Shown: piece by piece, positions 1 through 8,199 of the stretch
Numbering within the stretch: the first letter of the stretch is position 1
Layout of the letters: each line of letters begins with the position of its first letter
Origin: Russula earlei
Lineage: Eukaryota; Basidiomycota; Agaricomycetes; Russulales; Russulaceae
Length of the DNA: 22,876 bases
Direction: 5' to 3'
Assembly: GCA_025769875.1 (NCBI GenBank)
Contig: JAGFNK010000755.1
Span: 1 to 22,876, forward strand
Notes under the pieces: generated by a model
Seen by the model: the letters and a program-made list of their open reading frames with translations, nothing else
What the model was told of the DNA's origin: nothing
Database searches by the model: none
Position numbers and translations under genes: made by a program

Positions 1-404
1 TCAGCATCAAACTCGGAGTCGAGCAGTCTAACTTGAGCTCAACATCTGGGTGCTTGCAGCCCCATTTTCACCAGAGCTGCACATACAAAATTTGCACAAA
101 GATGTGCACCCACACATTGGTGACACATATTCTGCCTTATGACATGCTTGCAATACCCCACTTGGAAGGAGTGGAAGGAAGGGTTAGAAAAAATATTTTA
201 CATATCACATGTAAACCCAGCAAATCACACCGGAAAATAACTCATATTTGAAATAGACTCATATTAGTTTATTATGTCACTTACATCACACCTGTCATTC
301 CTGTCACTCCCGGAAAATCCCAAAATCGAAGTTCAAGTTCAAGATTCAAGAATTCTTGGTTGGTAAAAGGGGCCTCAACAATTTGGATTTGTTGGGTATA
401 CTGT
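1..404. other. Left flank, no gene recognised
   Basis: AT-moderate sequence with only short chance reading frames (largest 72 codons) and no recognisable domain. A short GGAAAAT motif occurs twice (around 231 and 312). This is the DNA into which the 413-7094 transposon inserted; its last 20 bases lead into the 8-bp target duplication. Confidence 0.6.
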
Positions 405-412
405 AGGGTACC
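405..412. repeat. 8-bp target-site duplication, left copy
   Basis: AGGGTACC lies immediately before the terminal TAGGGCTGCC and recurs exactly at 7095-7102 immediately after GGCAGCCCTA. An 8-bp duplication is the size expected for hAT transposases. Confidence 0.8.
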
Positions 413-600
413 TAGGGCTGCCGACCATACCCGTACACATATGGTTTATGGCTACTGTAATACAGTATCCCATACCGTACCGTACGGGTAGTGGAGGTGT
501 ACCCTGATGGTATGGTTGCCGGTATGGTAAGTTACCCATACCGTACTGTATAAGGGATGCCATCAAGCCATATATACGGGCCGTATATTAGCTGTACTCA
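413..600 (+). repeat. hAT left subterminal repeat region
   Basis: Contains clustered variants of CCGTAC/CGTACC (for example CATACCGTACCGTACGGG near 471-488 and CCATACCGTACTGTAT near 537-552), ATACAGTAT, and nested palindromes. The same vocabulary appears inverted at 6941-7094. Arrays like this commonly bind transposase in hAT elements; that role is inferred here. Confidence 0.6.
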
Positions 601-607
601 ATTGCAA

Positions 608-620
608 GACAAACCCCACC
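608..620. repeat. 13-bp LINE target-site duplication, left copy
   Basis: GACAAACCCCACC directly precedes the LINE 5' end and recurs exactly at 4321-4333 directly after the poly-A tail. A preceding A may extend it to 14 bp. Confidence 0.88.
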
Positions 621-1207
621 AGGCCCCCATGGGGCAGGGGTATGGATGCTGCGGTGGGTGATGGCCAGGGGTGGTTCTCAAGGGCTGTTGGTTCGAAACC
701 TGGTCCTCCCCATCCCTAACAAGGTCCTTACAGGGCCTGGCCAGGAATGGTCTGCCAAGATTGGCTAGAGATAAGGGTTATGTAAGACCAGGAACTGGAA
801 ATAAAAACCAGCTGACCCACTTGCACCGGGACACCGGTCAGAAGACATGGGACAGGCCACCTGGCACCCTTGGACTGAGGTCCAGGGGTGGTTAGTCTAG
901 TGGACTCAGGGGCAGACTGCTCCTGTCAATCTAGGCAAGACAAGGACCTAGGACACCTTGGGGATCCAGGCCTATGGGCATAATGAACCAGATGCCTGGG
1001 GACAGGAACAGCACCTACCGCCTGGACCGTGGCAGGATGGGGTAGTCCCCCTACCCTGGCCGGAGAGACCTAACTCCCTTGTCGGTCCCACATTGAGTAA
1101 TACAGGTCTGGGGATTAAGTTGAATCCTGCCACATGTCTAGTGCATGGCGGGCACTTGCAAGAGGGCCCTTGGGTTAGGAATACATGTTCCTGGCGCACT
1201 GGAACAG
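621..1207 (+). other. Non-coding head of the LINE insertion
   Basis: GC-rich sequence without a credible reading frame, occupying the place where an endonuclease domain would be expected. GGTTCGAAACC at about 690-700 matches the Pol III B-box consensus, and TGGCCAGGGG about 29 bases upstream loosely resembles an A box, but no cloverleaf folds convincingly. TGGTTAGTCTAGTGG near 889-903 is also A-box-like. A tRNA-related or promoter role is only a possibility. Confidence 0.4.
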
Positions 1208-1284
1208 TGATGACTGAACACTGATGACTGAACACTGATGACGCTAGCCAGGCATTAAGACAGCATTAAGACAGCATTAAGACC
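1208..1284 (+). repeat. Two adjoining short tandem arrays
   Basis: A 14-bp unit TGATGACTGAACAC occurs twice plus seven bases (1208-1242). It is followed after a short gap by three copies of the 11-bp unit GCATTAAGACA (1252-1284, last base changed). The arrays lie exactly between the non-coding head and the first codons of the ORF2 fragment. Confidence 0.85.
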
Positions 1285-3119
1285 ATGCAATGGGTAGTGT
1301 ATTTTTCGCTACCTGGAGACACGGGTGCAAAACTACAAAAGTTCCCCCACTAAGAGGACCAGAAGGTCTGGCCAACTCACATGAGGAAATGGCTAACACC
1401 CTTTCACAGCGTTTTTTTGCCGGAGAATGACCAGAAGTAGATATACATTTCCCAGATGATCCGGACCCTCTCCCCCAATGCTCACTCCCAAAGATCGACA
1501 AAGAGCTGATAAGTGACCTCCTCTGGAAAGTGTCAGGATGCTCCACACCAGGCCCTTTGGGCCACTCCTGGACCATAATAAAGTGGGCCTGGGAAGCGAA
1601 CCTGGACAGACTTCATGGACTCCTTGTGAACTGCCTCAAAGCTGGACACCACCCAAGCACTTGGAAAGAGGCCCTTGTTTGTGTCATACCCAAACCAAAC
1701 AGAGCTGATTACACACTGGCAAAGAACTTCCAGCCAATTGTGCTACTAGAGTGCTTAGGTAAGCTCCTGGAAAAGATAGTGGCAAAGACCATCTACCAGG
1801 ACATGGCTAAACATGATCTCGTCCCCACGACCCAATTCGGAGGAAGAAACACGTCATCAACAATTGACGCAGGGCTCACTCTTCTTCACGACATACAAGC
1901 CACACACCAAACCAGACTCAAATGTGGCCTCTTACTTTTTGACATCCAAGGCTTTTTTGATAACATCAACCACCGAAGACTAACCCAAGTAGTCGAAAAC
2001 CTAGGCTTTGCCCCAGAGTTAGTACGTTGGTGTCACTCCTTCCTAACCGACAGGAAAGTTCGCCTGAAATTTAATGGGCGAAACTCGGACCCCTTCAACT
2101 TGGAGGTGGGCATGCCACAAGGCTCCCCCACCTCACCAGTACTTTCCATTCTATACACCTCCCCCATGCTAATCAAGGCGAAAGCCTGGAACCAAGCCAC
2201 TCTAGCCATGTATATTGACGATGGGGCCATCTTCGCATGTGGACGTGACTGGACGTCAGTGGAATCGACACTCAGGATGGGCTACTCTGAGTGTGCTAAC
2301 TGGCTAACTAAGGCTGGACTTAGTGTTGAACCAGATAAAACAGAGGTTCTCTTCTTCAGGAAACGGAATGAGAGGGCGGTCCCACCTAACTACATACACC
2401 TTCCCCTTCCCTTGCTCAGAACTTACTACCGAGTTCAGGCAACTGACACAATCAGGTATCTAGGTTTTTTCTTCAATTCGCGCCTCAACTGGATACGACA
2501 TGTTGAGTGCATGTGCAACAGAGCGAGAGCCTCATTAAAGGCACTCCAATTGCTAGGCAACTCCATCAGAGGCCTTGAACAGGTGAAATGGAGACAGGTA
2601 TATCTCGCCATCTGCCTCCCCGCGCTAACCTATGGCCACCAGCTCTGGTTCACAGGCAAACAGATAGGGCTGGTCAAGAAACTACAATTAGTCCAAAATG
2701 ACGTGGTCAGGATTATAGCTGGGGCTTTCCGCACAACCCCGAGGGAACCCCTACACCAACTACTGACCATCCTCCCTATGAGAATACGCCTTAACAAACT
2801 AACTAACAATGCAGCTGTTAGACTCCATCACATGACAAGCAACAGCCAACTACGAAGAAGACTCGGAGGCAACTGGCTCAACCAACCAGGCCGAGGCATG
2901 CCCCTACTGACACCAAACAGCCACAGAGCAAAGACCACCCTGAGGGCACTAGCAAACAGAACGACAGTGAACAGCCCATGCATAGAGGACTTTCCCAATA
3001 TCCCACCTGGCACCCCAGACTGGGACGGACATGTTAGAGTAGGAGAGGTAACGGATCAGCACCGAGCAGAAGCAAACATCACCATATACTGCAGTGGAGT
3101 CAAAACCAACAAAAACTGA
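1281..3119 (+). pseudogene. LINE ORF2 fragment: reverse transcriptase domain
   Basis: Copies LINE RNA into DNA at the nicked target. The frame is readable from 1281 but has an in-frame TGA at 1428-1430, after which it stays open to TGA at 3117-3119. Upstream residues such as VPPLRGPEGLANSHEEMA (from about 1347) match the usual pre-RT linker, so there is no true start codon at 1530 (that codon is GTG). Counting from 1530, visible RT motifs are IPKPN (about residue 53), FDIQGFFDNINH (136-147, catalytic Asp), GMPQGSP (194-200) and YIDD (228-231), followed by a thumb region. The catalytic residues are intact although the copy is truncated at the 5' side. The clade is probably Tad-like, which I cannot settle by eye. 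Confidence 0.88.
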
Positions 3120-4061
3120 ACTGACAACAAGCAAATCGGCGCAACAGCGGCCGTACTTTATAAGAACGAGAAGACACAGGAACACAAAGAACAAGTAATT
3201 GGAATGACAGTGACGGATGAAGGCACACACCTCCGCTCACTAGCGATCGGACTAGAAGTCCTAGCTGACTACCTTGATGCGCAGACGTTGGACACTCCCA
3301 TGTCTGCCCACATCTACCTACCAACATGAGTGGCCTCAGAACTGGCCACCAATTACAAGCCCCACGATGAACAAGCAACAGCCCTACATCATCTGAATCG
3401 AATAGGTGAGATCATCAACACCTATCCCGAAATGAACATAATACTGCTCTGGATACCTAGGAACAGCAAACCGACAGGGTACAGAAAGGCTAAACAACTA
3501 GCCATGGAAGCCAGCGCGCACTGCCCACACCGAAGATATCACTGAACCTTTAGCCCTAGATGAACAAAAAAGAAGACATGAAAGGGAAGCAATAGCAGAA
3601 TGGGGAAGGATCTGGCATGAGTCACCCCTGAACCTCTCTTGCATACTGCACAGCACTCTCCAAACCGCCGAACGGGAAGCCCCACCCCACAGCAGTTGCC
3701 CAGAAAAAACCAAGGCAGACTGACATAGGAAACCACAACAATGAACACAACAGAAACAACAACACAGAACAAAAAGATAAGCTCTCGAGATTATACACGT
3801 CCACCTTCTACCGAATCATCACAGGTCACGTGTTCATCGGGGAATACACTCAATGCTTCCACCCAAGGACACACACCTGCACAGATTGCGTGCCTATGCG
3901 GCGAGCCCCTCCAAACAGTTGAGCACGTGCTCCTGACATGCCCACTCCTCCACGATGCGCACCACAGACATCTGTCTGCAAATGGCCGCCCACGAAACCT
4001 ACCCCAGCTGTTTGACCACCCAGAATGGGCACAGAGCATGCTCCTCTTTCTAAAGAAATGA
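3120..4061 (+). pseudogene. LINE ORF2 C-terminus: degenerate RNase H and CCHC knuckle
   Basis: Continues the RT frame after the TGA at 3117. RNase H-like residues run from ITIYCSGV (about 3078), where the usual catalytic TDGS is lost, through a LWIPRNSKPTGYRKAKQLA segment (about 3448-3504), where the usual His and Asp are also lost. Further TGA stops occur near 3327, and the frame shifts near 3525, after which a neighbouring frame reads on as ITEPLALDEQKRRHEREA. The last part needs another shift near 3890: FYRIITGHVFIGEYTQCF in one frame, then CLCGEPLQTVEHVLLTC (a CX1C...H...C knuckle) in the next, ending at 4061. Clearly non-functional. Confidence 0.75.
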
Positions 4062-4301
4062 AGGTGTGCCTAAAACCGAGGGAATACTGGGACCCAGGAG
4101 GGAGAAGGGAGAACCGGGGAATGCAGAGACACCCCACATAATCATCACAACCGACCACCAAACACTATACTCTACTGCTGTCATACCGCCTCAGCGGACA
4201 ACCCAAGACCCATAAACGCCTAATCACATTACGTCGCATACCATGCCCGTGACCACCTCTGTATCATGTTTTACACGCAGCAGAATACAAATTCGGATTT
4301 T
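4062..4301 (+). other. LINE 3' untranslated region
   Basis: About 240 bases without an open frame between the last ORF2 stop and the poly-A tract. Confidence 0.65.
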
Positions 4302-4320
4302 AAAAAAAAAAAAAAAAAAA
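4302..4320 (+). repeat. LINE poly-A tail (19 A)
   Basis: An uninterrupted run of 19 A directly before the second copy of the 13-bp target duplication. Its purity suggests the insertion is not very old. Confidence 0.92.
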
Positions 4321-4333
4321 GACAAACCCCACC
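4321..4333. repeat. 13-bp LINE target-site duplication, right copy
   Basis: GACAAACCCCACC, identical to 608-620. Confidence 0.88.
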
Positions 4334-4617
4334 GATGTCTCAACTGTCTTGAATTCCTCCCCTTAAAACCAGGCACCACGATGCTCCTCACCGCTCGCCG
4401 CTCCCTCTTCCCTATATCACATCTCTGCACCCACACCCCATAAACCATCGACATATCTTCCAGACCATCCTCCAAGTTCCTCATCCGTGCCTCAGTCGGT
4501 CATGTCGCCAACTATGCATACAAGCTGCTCACAACTGTTGGCTAGGTCTTCAACCCAATCCAGTCAGTTGCGCCACTTTAGCAACAACAAGGAGCCATGA
4601 GAGATTTCAAGGCCGCG

Positions 4618-4696
4618 GTAAGCACGCACACGCTGCTTCGAGTCGTCATGCACATGTGCCGTGGCTCATCTGCCATGCATTGTTTGTGTTCTCCAG
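4618..4696 (+). other. Candidate spliceosomal intron in the Ppo relic
   Basis: Starts GTAAGC and ends CTCCAG, 79 bases. The flanking exon sequence does not resemble a well-conserved Ppo region, so the call rests on splice signals only. Confidence 0.4.
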
Positions 4697-4827
4697 TTCA
4701 AGAAGAGCATCAGCTCATATTACGAGCCGTCCATTGTAGCAATTTCCTGATCACCCGGCCCAAGTATATTCTCTGTGATGTGGGCATAGTAGGCATCTTT
4801 AAGTACATTGATGACCAAAAGATGGCT

Positions 4828-4895
4828 GTAAGTCATGTCGCATTGTGCCATATATGCTGTATCAGCTAACATGCCCGCACCACTTCGCAACACAG
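4828..4895 (+). other. Spliceosomal intron in the Ppo relic
   Basis: Starts GTAAGT, ends ACACAG, 68 bases, phase 0. Removal joins KYIDDQKMA to PEHVIAFLAKN in frame, giving a continuous Ppo-like N-terminal helix region. Confidence 0.7.
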
Positions 4896-5302
4896 CCCGA
4901 ACACGTCATCGCATTCCTTGCCAAAAATATAGACGGAATTCTCAAGGACAAGGTTCACAATCTCCAGAATAAGCTGGTAGAGCTCCATTTGTCACTCTAT
5001 CTCTGCGGTCCACACGTGTACTCTATGTACCACAGCCCAGATGGCCCTCATAATAACGTCTGCGATCCCAACACGGGCAAGGCTCACGAACTGTATGCAC
5101 GCAGCATGCAGCAGACGCATCCCCTCGCAACGTGCTCCAGACACTGGCCTTGTCTTTGACACTCTACACAAGCGTGAAACGGTTGAGCCACTTTTCATTC
5201 TGGCACCTTCCACCATTTATTGACTTCTGTGGTTCCAGTTTGTCAGTCACCCAGCTAGATTGTTCAGCATGATGTTTTTGTTTGCAGTGCTTGTCATCCA
5301 TA

Positions 5303-5352
5303 GTAAGTTATCCTTACGTTTTGACACACGCTGTTCTGATCTACTTTTTCAG
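5303..5352 (+). other. Spliceosomal intron in the Ppo relic
   Basis: Starts GTAAGT, ends TTTCAG, 50 bases, phase 1. Removal joins FAVLVIH to SILRTSHADMNINET in frame, across the conserved distal-heme segment. Confidence 0.82.
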
Positions 5353-6250
5353 AAAGCATTCTCCGCACGTCTCATGCAGACATGAACATCAATGAGACGT
5401 CCTCGTATGTTGACCTCGCACCACTGTATGGCAACAACAAAGAGACCCTCGACAATGTTGGAGTTGCAGCCACAGCGCGACGACAACACCAGCTTGGAAG
5501 TCCCAGCTCCAGGTTCACACATATGCACATTTCAATAACGTGGTTTTCCTTTCATGCCACTCTACCTTTGTCTTATTCAAGTATATAATGTACTATACCA
5601 TCTTTCTCGCACCTCAGTCTTGATTCATACAGACTGAGGTCAGTTACACTTTCTATCTAGCTATATTCAGTACTAACACTAGTCCTAGCGCGATCTTATC
5701 GCTACAGACAAGATTCACGTGCGTGATGGCTGAGGGCTCCTCTTTCCTGACACATTCACTCGAAGATCCTCTTCTCCTGTTTCCACCCGCTGTCTGAGGA
5801 TTGTTCATGCTCTTCAACCACAACTATACCATATGTCCTTGACCTTTCAACACCATTTCCAATCATCATGTAGTACATTACAAACAAACTTAACGAGCTG
5901 CCGCCTTGACCAATCCCGATGATATCCCTTTGGAGGATCCTCACTGTGTAAAGATGCTCGCCGATCAGAATGAGAGGACTTTCCAGACTGTGCAGCTCAT
6001 CAACTGCTCTTGGTTTGGAATTGCGATCTTTTCCAATTAACTTAGTCGCATTCTCGGCCTCATTCTCCGAGGTAACAACTAGACCTGGAATCCCTTTGGT
6101 GTCCGTGATTCCTTCTGCCATTCCATCCCAATATGACTGTAGCAAGCCAAGATGGCGGGCGCTGAGTTCGTGTGACAGGTCAGGTGGAAACGGAACAAAG
6201 AGATCGAGTGAGAAGCCTGAAACTTGAAGTGCTCAGGATCACACCGATTT

Positions 6251-6940
6251 CGTGGGGGATATGTAGATTGTAGTTCTGTTCTTTCGAGTCTGAGGACAAC
6301 TAGTTTACATACATGTGAGCATGCGACAAGGACTACAGAGTAGCACTAATCAGGTGAGAATCATAGGTGTATGGCATCATGATGAAGCGAAAGTGTACCA
6401 AGGTGACGAAGCCTACTATCCTAATGAAAGGCTAATGGCCACGACGTCACAAACGTATTGTACTGAGGATAGGCAGAAATCTAGAACAAGAGATTGGAGC
6501 AAAGGCGCAGGCAGTCCTGAGCAAGGGTGGGCAAGAATCTTGCCCATTTGGCTTCCTGAACAAGGGTGAAGGATGTGGGCAGAATTAGAGAAAGATTCAA
6601 GGATGGACATACGACCAGACGGCATCCACCTCTTGATCAATTGTGATCACAATGTCCCAGACGAGAAAAGCGAGAGCGGTGACTGCAAGATGGTGATGGT
6701 CAGCAGGATGATGCTTTGGGAGTCTGATGACCTGACCCGAGCTCAGGTCAACACTGTAAGAGCCCTGGTATGGAAAATCATCATGAGACATGGGTGGGAG
6801 GGGAAGAAAAAGGAGGGTGTGGATGAAGGAAAAGAGCCATGTAAAAGGGAGGGACGAAAGAAAAGGATTTGTAGAGAGTTGGACTTGGATATCATTGTCA
6901 TTCATTGAGTTTAATCAAAGTTTTCTTGACTGTAATAACC
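6251..6940. other. No recognisable gene (inside the hAT-like element)
   Basis: Several short open frames on both strands (up to 111 codons) lack motifs, and I see no P450 heme-binding loop that would continue the Ppo relic. A short near-direct repeat GAGCAAGGGTG/GAACAAGGGTG occurs near 6519 and 6557. This may be transposon body or unrelated captured DNA. Confidence 0.5.
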
Positions 6941-7094
6941 CATAATGCCATATTATGGCCGTCTTCTACCCTGTACCGTACTGTATAGGCTGCTGAAGTA
7001 GAAGCAGACGGTACAGGTAACGGTACGGATAGTAGCCGTATACATACTGTATCGAGTATGGCCATAGCCGTATATGGTACAGTTGGCAGCCCTA
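6941..7094 (-). repeat. hAT right subterminal repeat region
   Basis: Inverted counterpart of 413-600: CTGTACCGTACTGTATAGG, GACGGTACAGG, AACGGTACGG, GTAGCCGTATAC and CATACTGTATCG, ending in GGCAGCCCTA. The match to the left end is clear for the terminal 10 bp and for ATACAGTAT, and looser between. Confidence 0.6.
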
Positions 7095-7102
7095 AGGGTA
7101 CC
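7095..7102. repeat. 8-bp target-site duplication, right copy
   Basis: AGGGTACC, identical to 405-412. Confidence 0.8.
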
Positions 7103-7111
7103 CATTAGTTG

Positions 7112-7116
7112 GTCAG
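7112..7116. repeat. 5-bp target duplication of the solo LTR, left copy
   Basis: GTCAG, repeated exactly at 7946-7950 after the LTR end. Confidence 0.82.
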
Positions 7117-7945
7117 TGTTACGAACCAAGGCCAGGTCCTGACCATAGATGGTCCTATTTCACTCAAGAGAGACCTCTCTCATTTTGCATTACCAACTCC
7201 CTTCCATTTTCTGGGCTATCCCTCCTGCAGTGCAAGATATCACTATTGCAAAGGCACTATAACACGACCAGGCACCTGTTTCCTAATCGGGTAATCATCA
7301 CGTGGCAGCCACATGGTCACCCAGCCACCAAGAACCCGAAACAGTGGCACAAACTCTTAGAAACCATTGCATAACTCATCTGATGTCATCAAGGCTCCAA
7401 TGACATCATGGCTGACTGAGCGACTCCACAGTGACCTCATAGGCTCACTAAGCACTCCACAGTGATATCATAATGATGTCATCGCTCCACACTGATCAGT
7501 AATGCGCTCAGTAAGCCTGAAACTTGACACAAGCAAGTTTATGCCTCTGTAGTCCTATTGGATGGTACCAAAGAGTCTAGAATAGTCCCAGTTCTTTGTA
7601 ATCGACCCTGTACACTGTATATAAGCCCCAATGAAGTATGGCAGTTGTCAGACTGTCCATTTGTGATACTCTCATCTTCCTGGGTACTCCCCCGCGACCG
7701 CTCAGTTTAAAGACTCCTCTCGCTTCCAAGGTACTCTTCTACAACCGCCTTGTTTAAAGCCCCCTTGTTGCACTGGCTTCTAACCTTTGCCTCTGCCTCC
7801 AGTTACACGTACCAGTCCCCATCTGGTACATCTTAGTCATTTGGCTCGTCCTCTTGTTCAATGCCGCCTACGCCATGTACCATCTGTTCCGACCCTTGCC
7901 CACCTGCTCCTGAGTCCACATGGATCAGCAGTACGTGTCTTGACA
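7117..7945 (+). mobile_element. Solo LTR, family A
   Basis: An 829-bp unit beginning TGTTACGAACC and ending GTCTTGACA (5'-TG...CA-3'), flanked by the 5-bp direct repeat GTCAG, with no internal retrotransposon sequence: the product of LTR-LTR recombination. A TATATAAG box at 7618-7625 is followed by GTCAGACTGTCCATTTG, shared (inverted) with 11095-12068 and 17697-17956. The U3 part carries four ATF/CRE-like sites and a repeated ACTCCACAGTGA block. The DNA just outside (CATTAGTTG, CTTGTTGTG) is the pre-insertion sequence next to the hAT-like element. Confidence 0.85.
7618..7625 (+). promoter_or_regulatory. TATA box of the family-A solo LTR
   Basis: TATATAAG, about 20 bases upstream of a hairpin-like segment (GGCAGT...GACTGTCC, 7640-7658) that corresponds to the start of the R region in the other family-A copies. 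Confidence 0.6.
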
Positions 7946-8197
7946 GTCAGCTTGTTGTGCAGCATAGAGCACAGCTAACAGGCCAAGCAACCCACCTTAG
8001 AGGTTGTGCTAATGCTCAAGTGATATTGGGGTGTAGAGTGATGTGTATACTTGTCTACATGTATGGTATTTATACCTCTATGACCCAGGGCTGTTCCTAA
8101 GACCAAAAGAGGTGACTACAGGTGTCCACTATACTACACATTCAGTGATGCATGATGTGGAATCATTCTAGATGCAGCATAAGGCTGCATCTTGTGA
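7946..8197. other. Intervening sequence, no gene
   Basis: Begins with the second GTCAG duplication. Holds a perfect 8-bp hairpin GATGCAGC-ataag-GCTGCATC at 8171-8191 just before the next inverted-repeat element. No open frame resembles a known protein. Confidence 0.55.
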
Positions 8198-8199
8198 TA

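Larger units (their letters stand above)
621..4320 (+). mobile_element. Non-LTR retrotransposon (LINE), complete insertion
   Basis: A 3.7-kb unit bounded by a 13-bp direct repeat and ending in a 19-A tail (4302-4320), the signature of target-primed reverse transcription. It encodes a LINE-type RT, a degenerate RNase H and a C-terminal CCHC knuckle, an order typical of fungal Tad-like and I/Jockey-type LINEs. No ORF1 or AP endonuclease is present. The first 0.63 kb is non-coding and ends in two short tandem-repeat arrays just before the ORF2 fragment. It is therefore a 5'-truncated or chimeric copy with later point decay. It sits inside the hAT-like element and is younger than it. Confidence 0.88.
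4502..6250 (+). pseudogene. Psi-factor-producing oxygenase (Ppo / linoleate diol synthase-like) fragment
   Basis: Ppo enzymes are fungal heme proteins: an N-terminal animal-peroxidase-like dioxygenase domain oxidises C18 fatty acids and a C-terminal P450-type domain isomerises the hydroperoxide. Residues typical of the first domain appear in order: KYIDDQKMA (4801), LQNKLVEL (4963), DGPHNN (5041), YARSMQQTHPL (5095), PDTGLVFDTL (about 5138), FAVLVIH (5281), MNINETSSYVDLAPLYGNN (5382), VRDG-GLLFPDTFT (about 5719), LLLFPPAV-GLFMLFNHNY (5768), and MLADQNERTFQTVQLINCSW (5953). Introns keep the reading phase. The presumed distal-heme His in VIH is kept, but the usual YRWH proximal motif reads VRWK. 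Frames shift near 5120. Stops at GAV-side positions (DG*G, AV*G, FV*Q) are TGA. The P450 half is absent. The first exon (ATG 4502) is uncertain. Confidence 0.78.
413..7094. mobile_element. hAT-like DNA transposon carrying a captured gene fragment
   Basis: The ends are perfect 10-bp inverted repeats (TAGGGCTGCC at 413-422, GGCAGCCCTA at 7085-7094) inside a perfect 8-bp direct repeat AGGGTACC. TAGGG-type termini plus an 8-bp duplication are the classical hAT pattern. Behind both termini lie about 150-190 bp of CCGTAC/TACCGTAC-like subterminal repeats in opposite orientation, and ATACAGTAT occurs in both (inverted). Without the later LINE insertion and its duplicated target the element would be about 2.97 kb. 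I find no transposase (no DDE or hATC-like dimerisation segment), so it is non-autonomous. The only recognisable cargo is a decayed psi-oxygenase gene with introns, which implies capture from genomic DNA, as in Pack-type transposons. The alternative of two independent small MITEs is less likely because neither end has its own second terminus. Confidence 0.72.

Noticed and set aside
958..1235. Overlapping 87-88 codon frames in the LINE head
   Set aside because: No similarity to ORF1 or endonuclease motifs; open on both strands because of GC-rich composition.
5756..6145. 129-codon minus-strand frame
   Set aside because: It is antisense to clear Ppo peroxidase-domain sequence on the plus strand.
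4502..6250. A working oxygenase gene
   Set aside because: Several in-frame stops, at least one frame shift, loss of the usual YRWH motif and absence of the P450 half.
6573..6908. 111-codon plus frame and its 102-codon antisense partner
   Set aside because: No recognisable domain, no splice context, and low-complexity Lys/Glu or Leu/Pro stretches; not supportable as genes.
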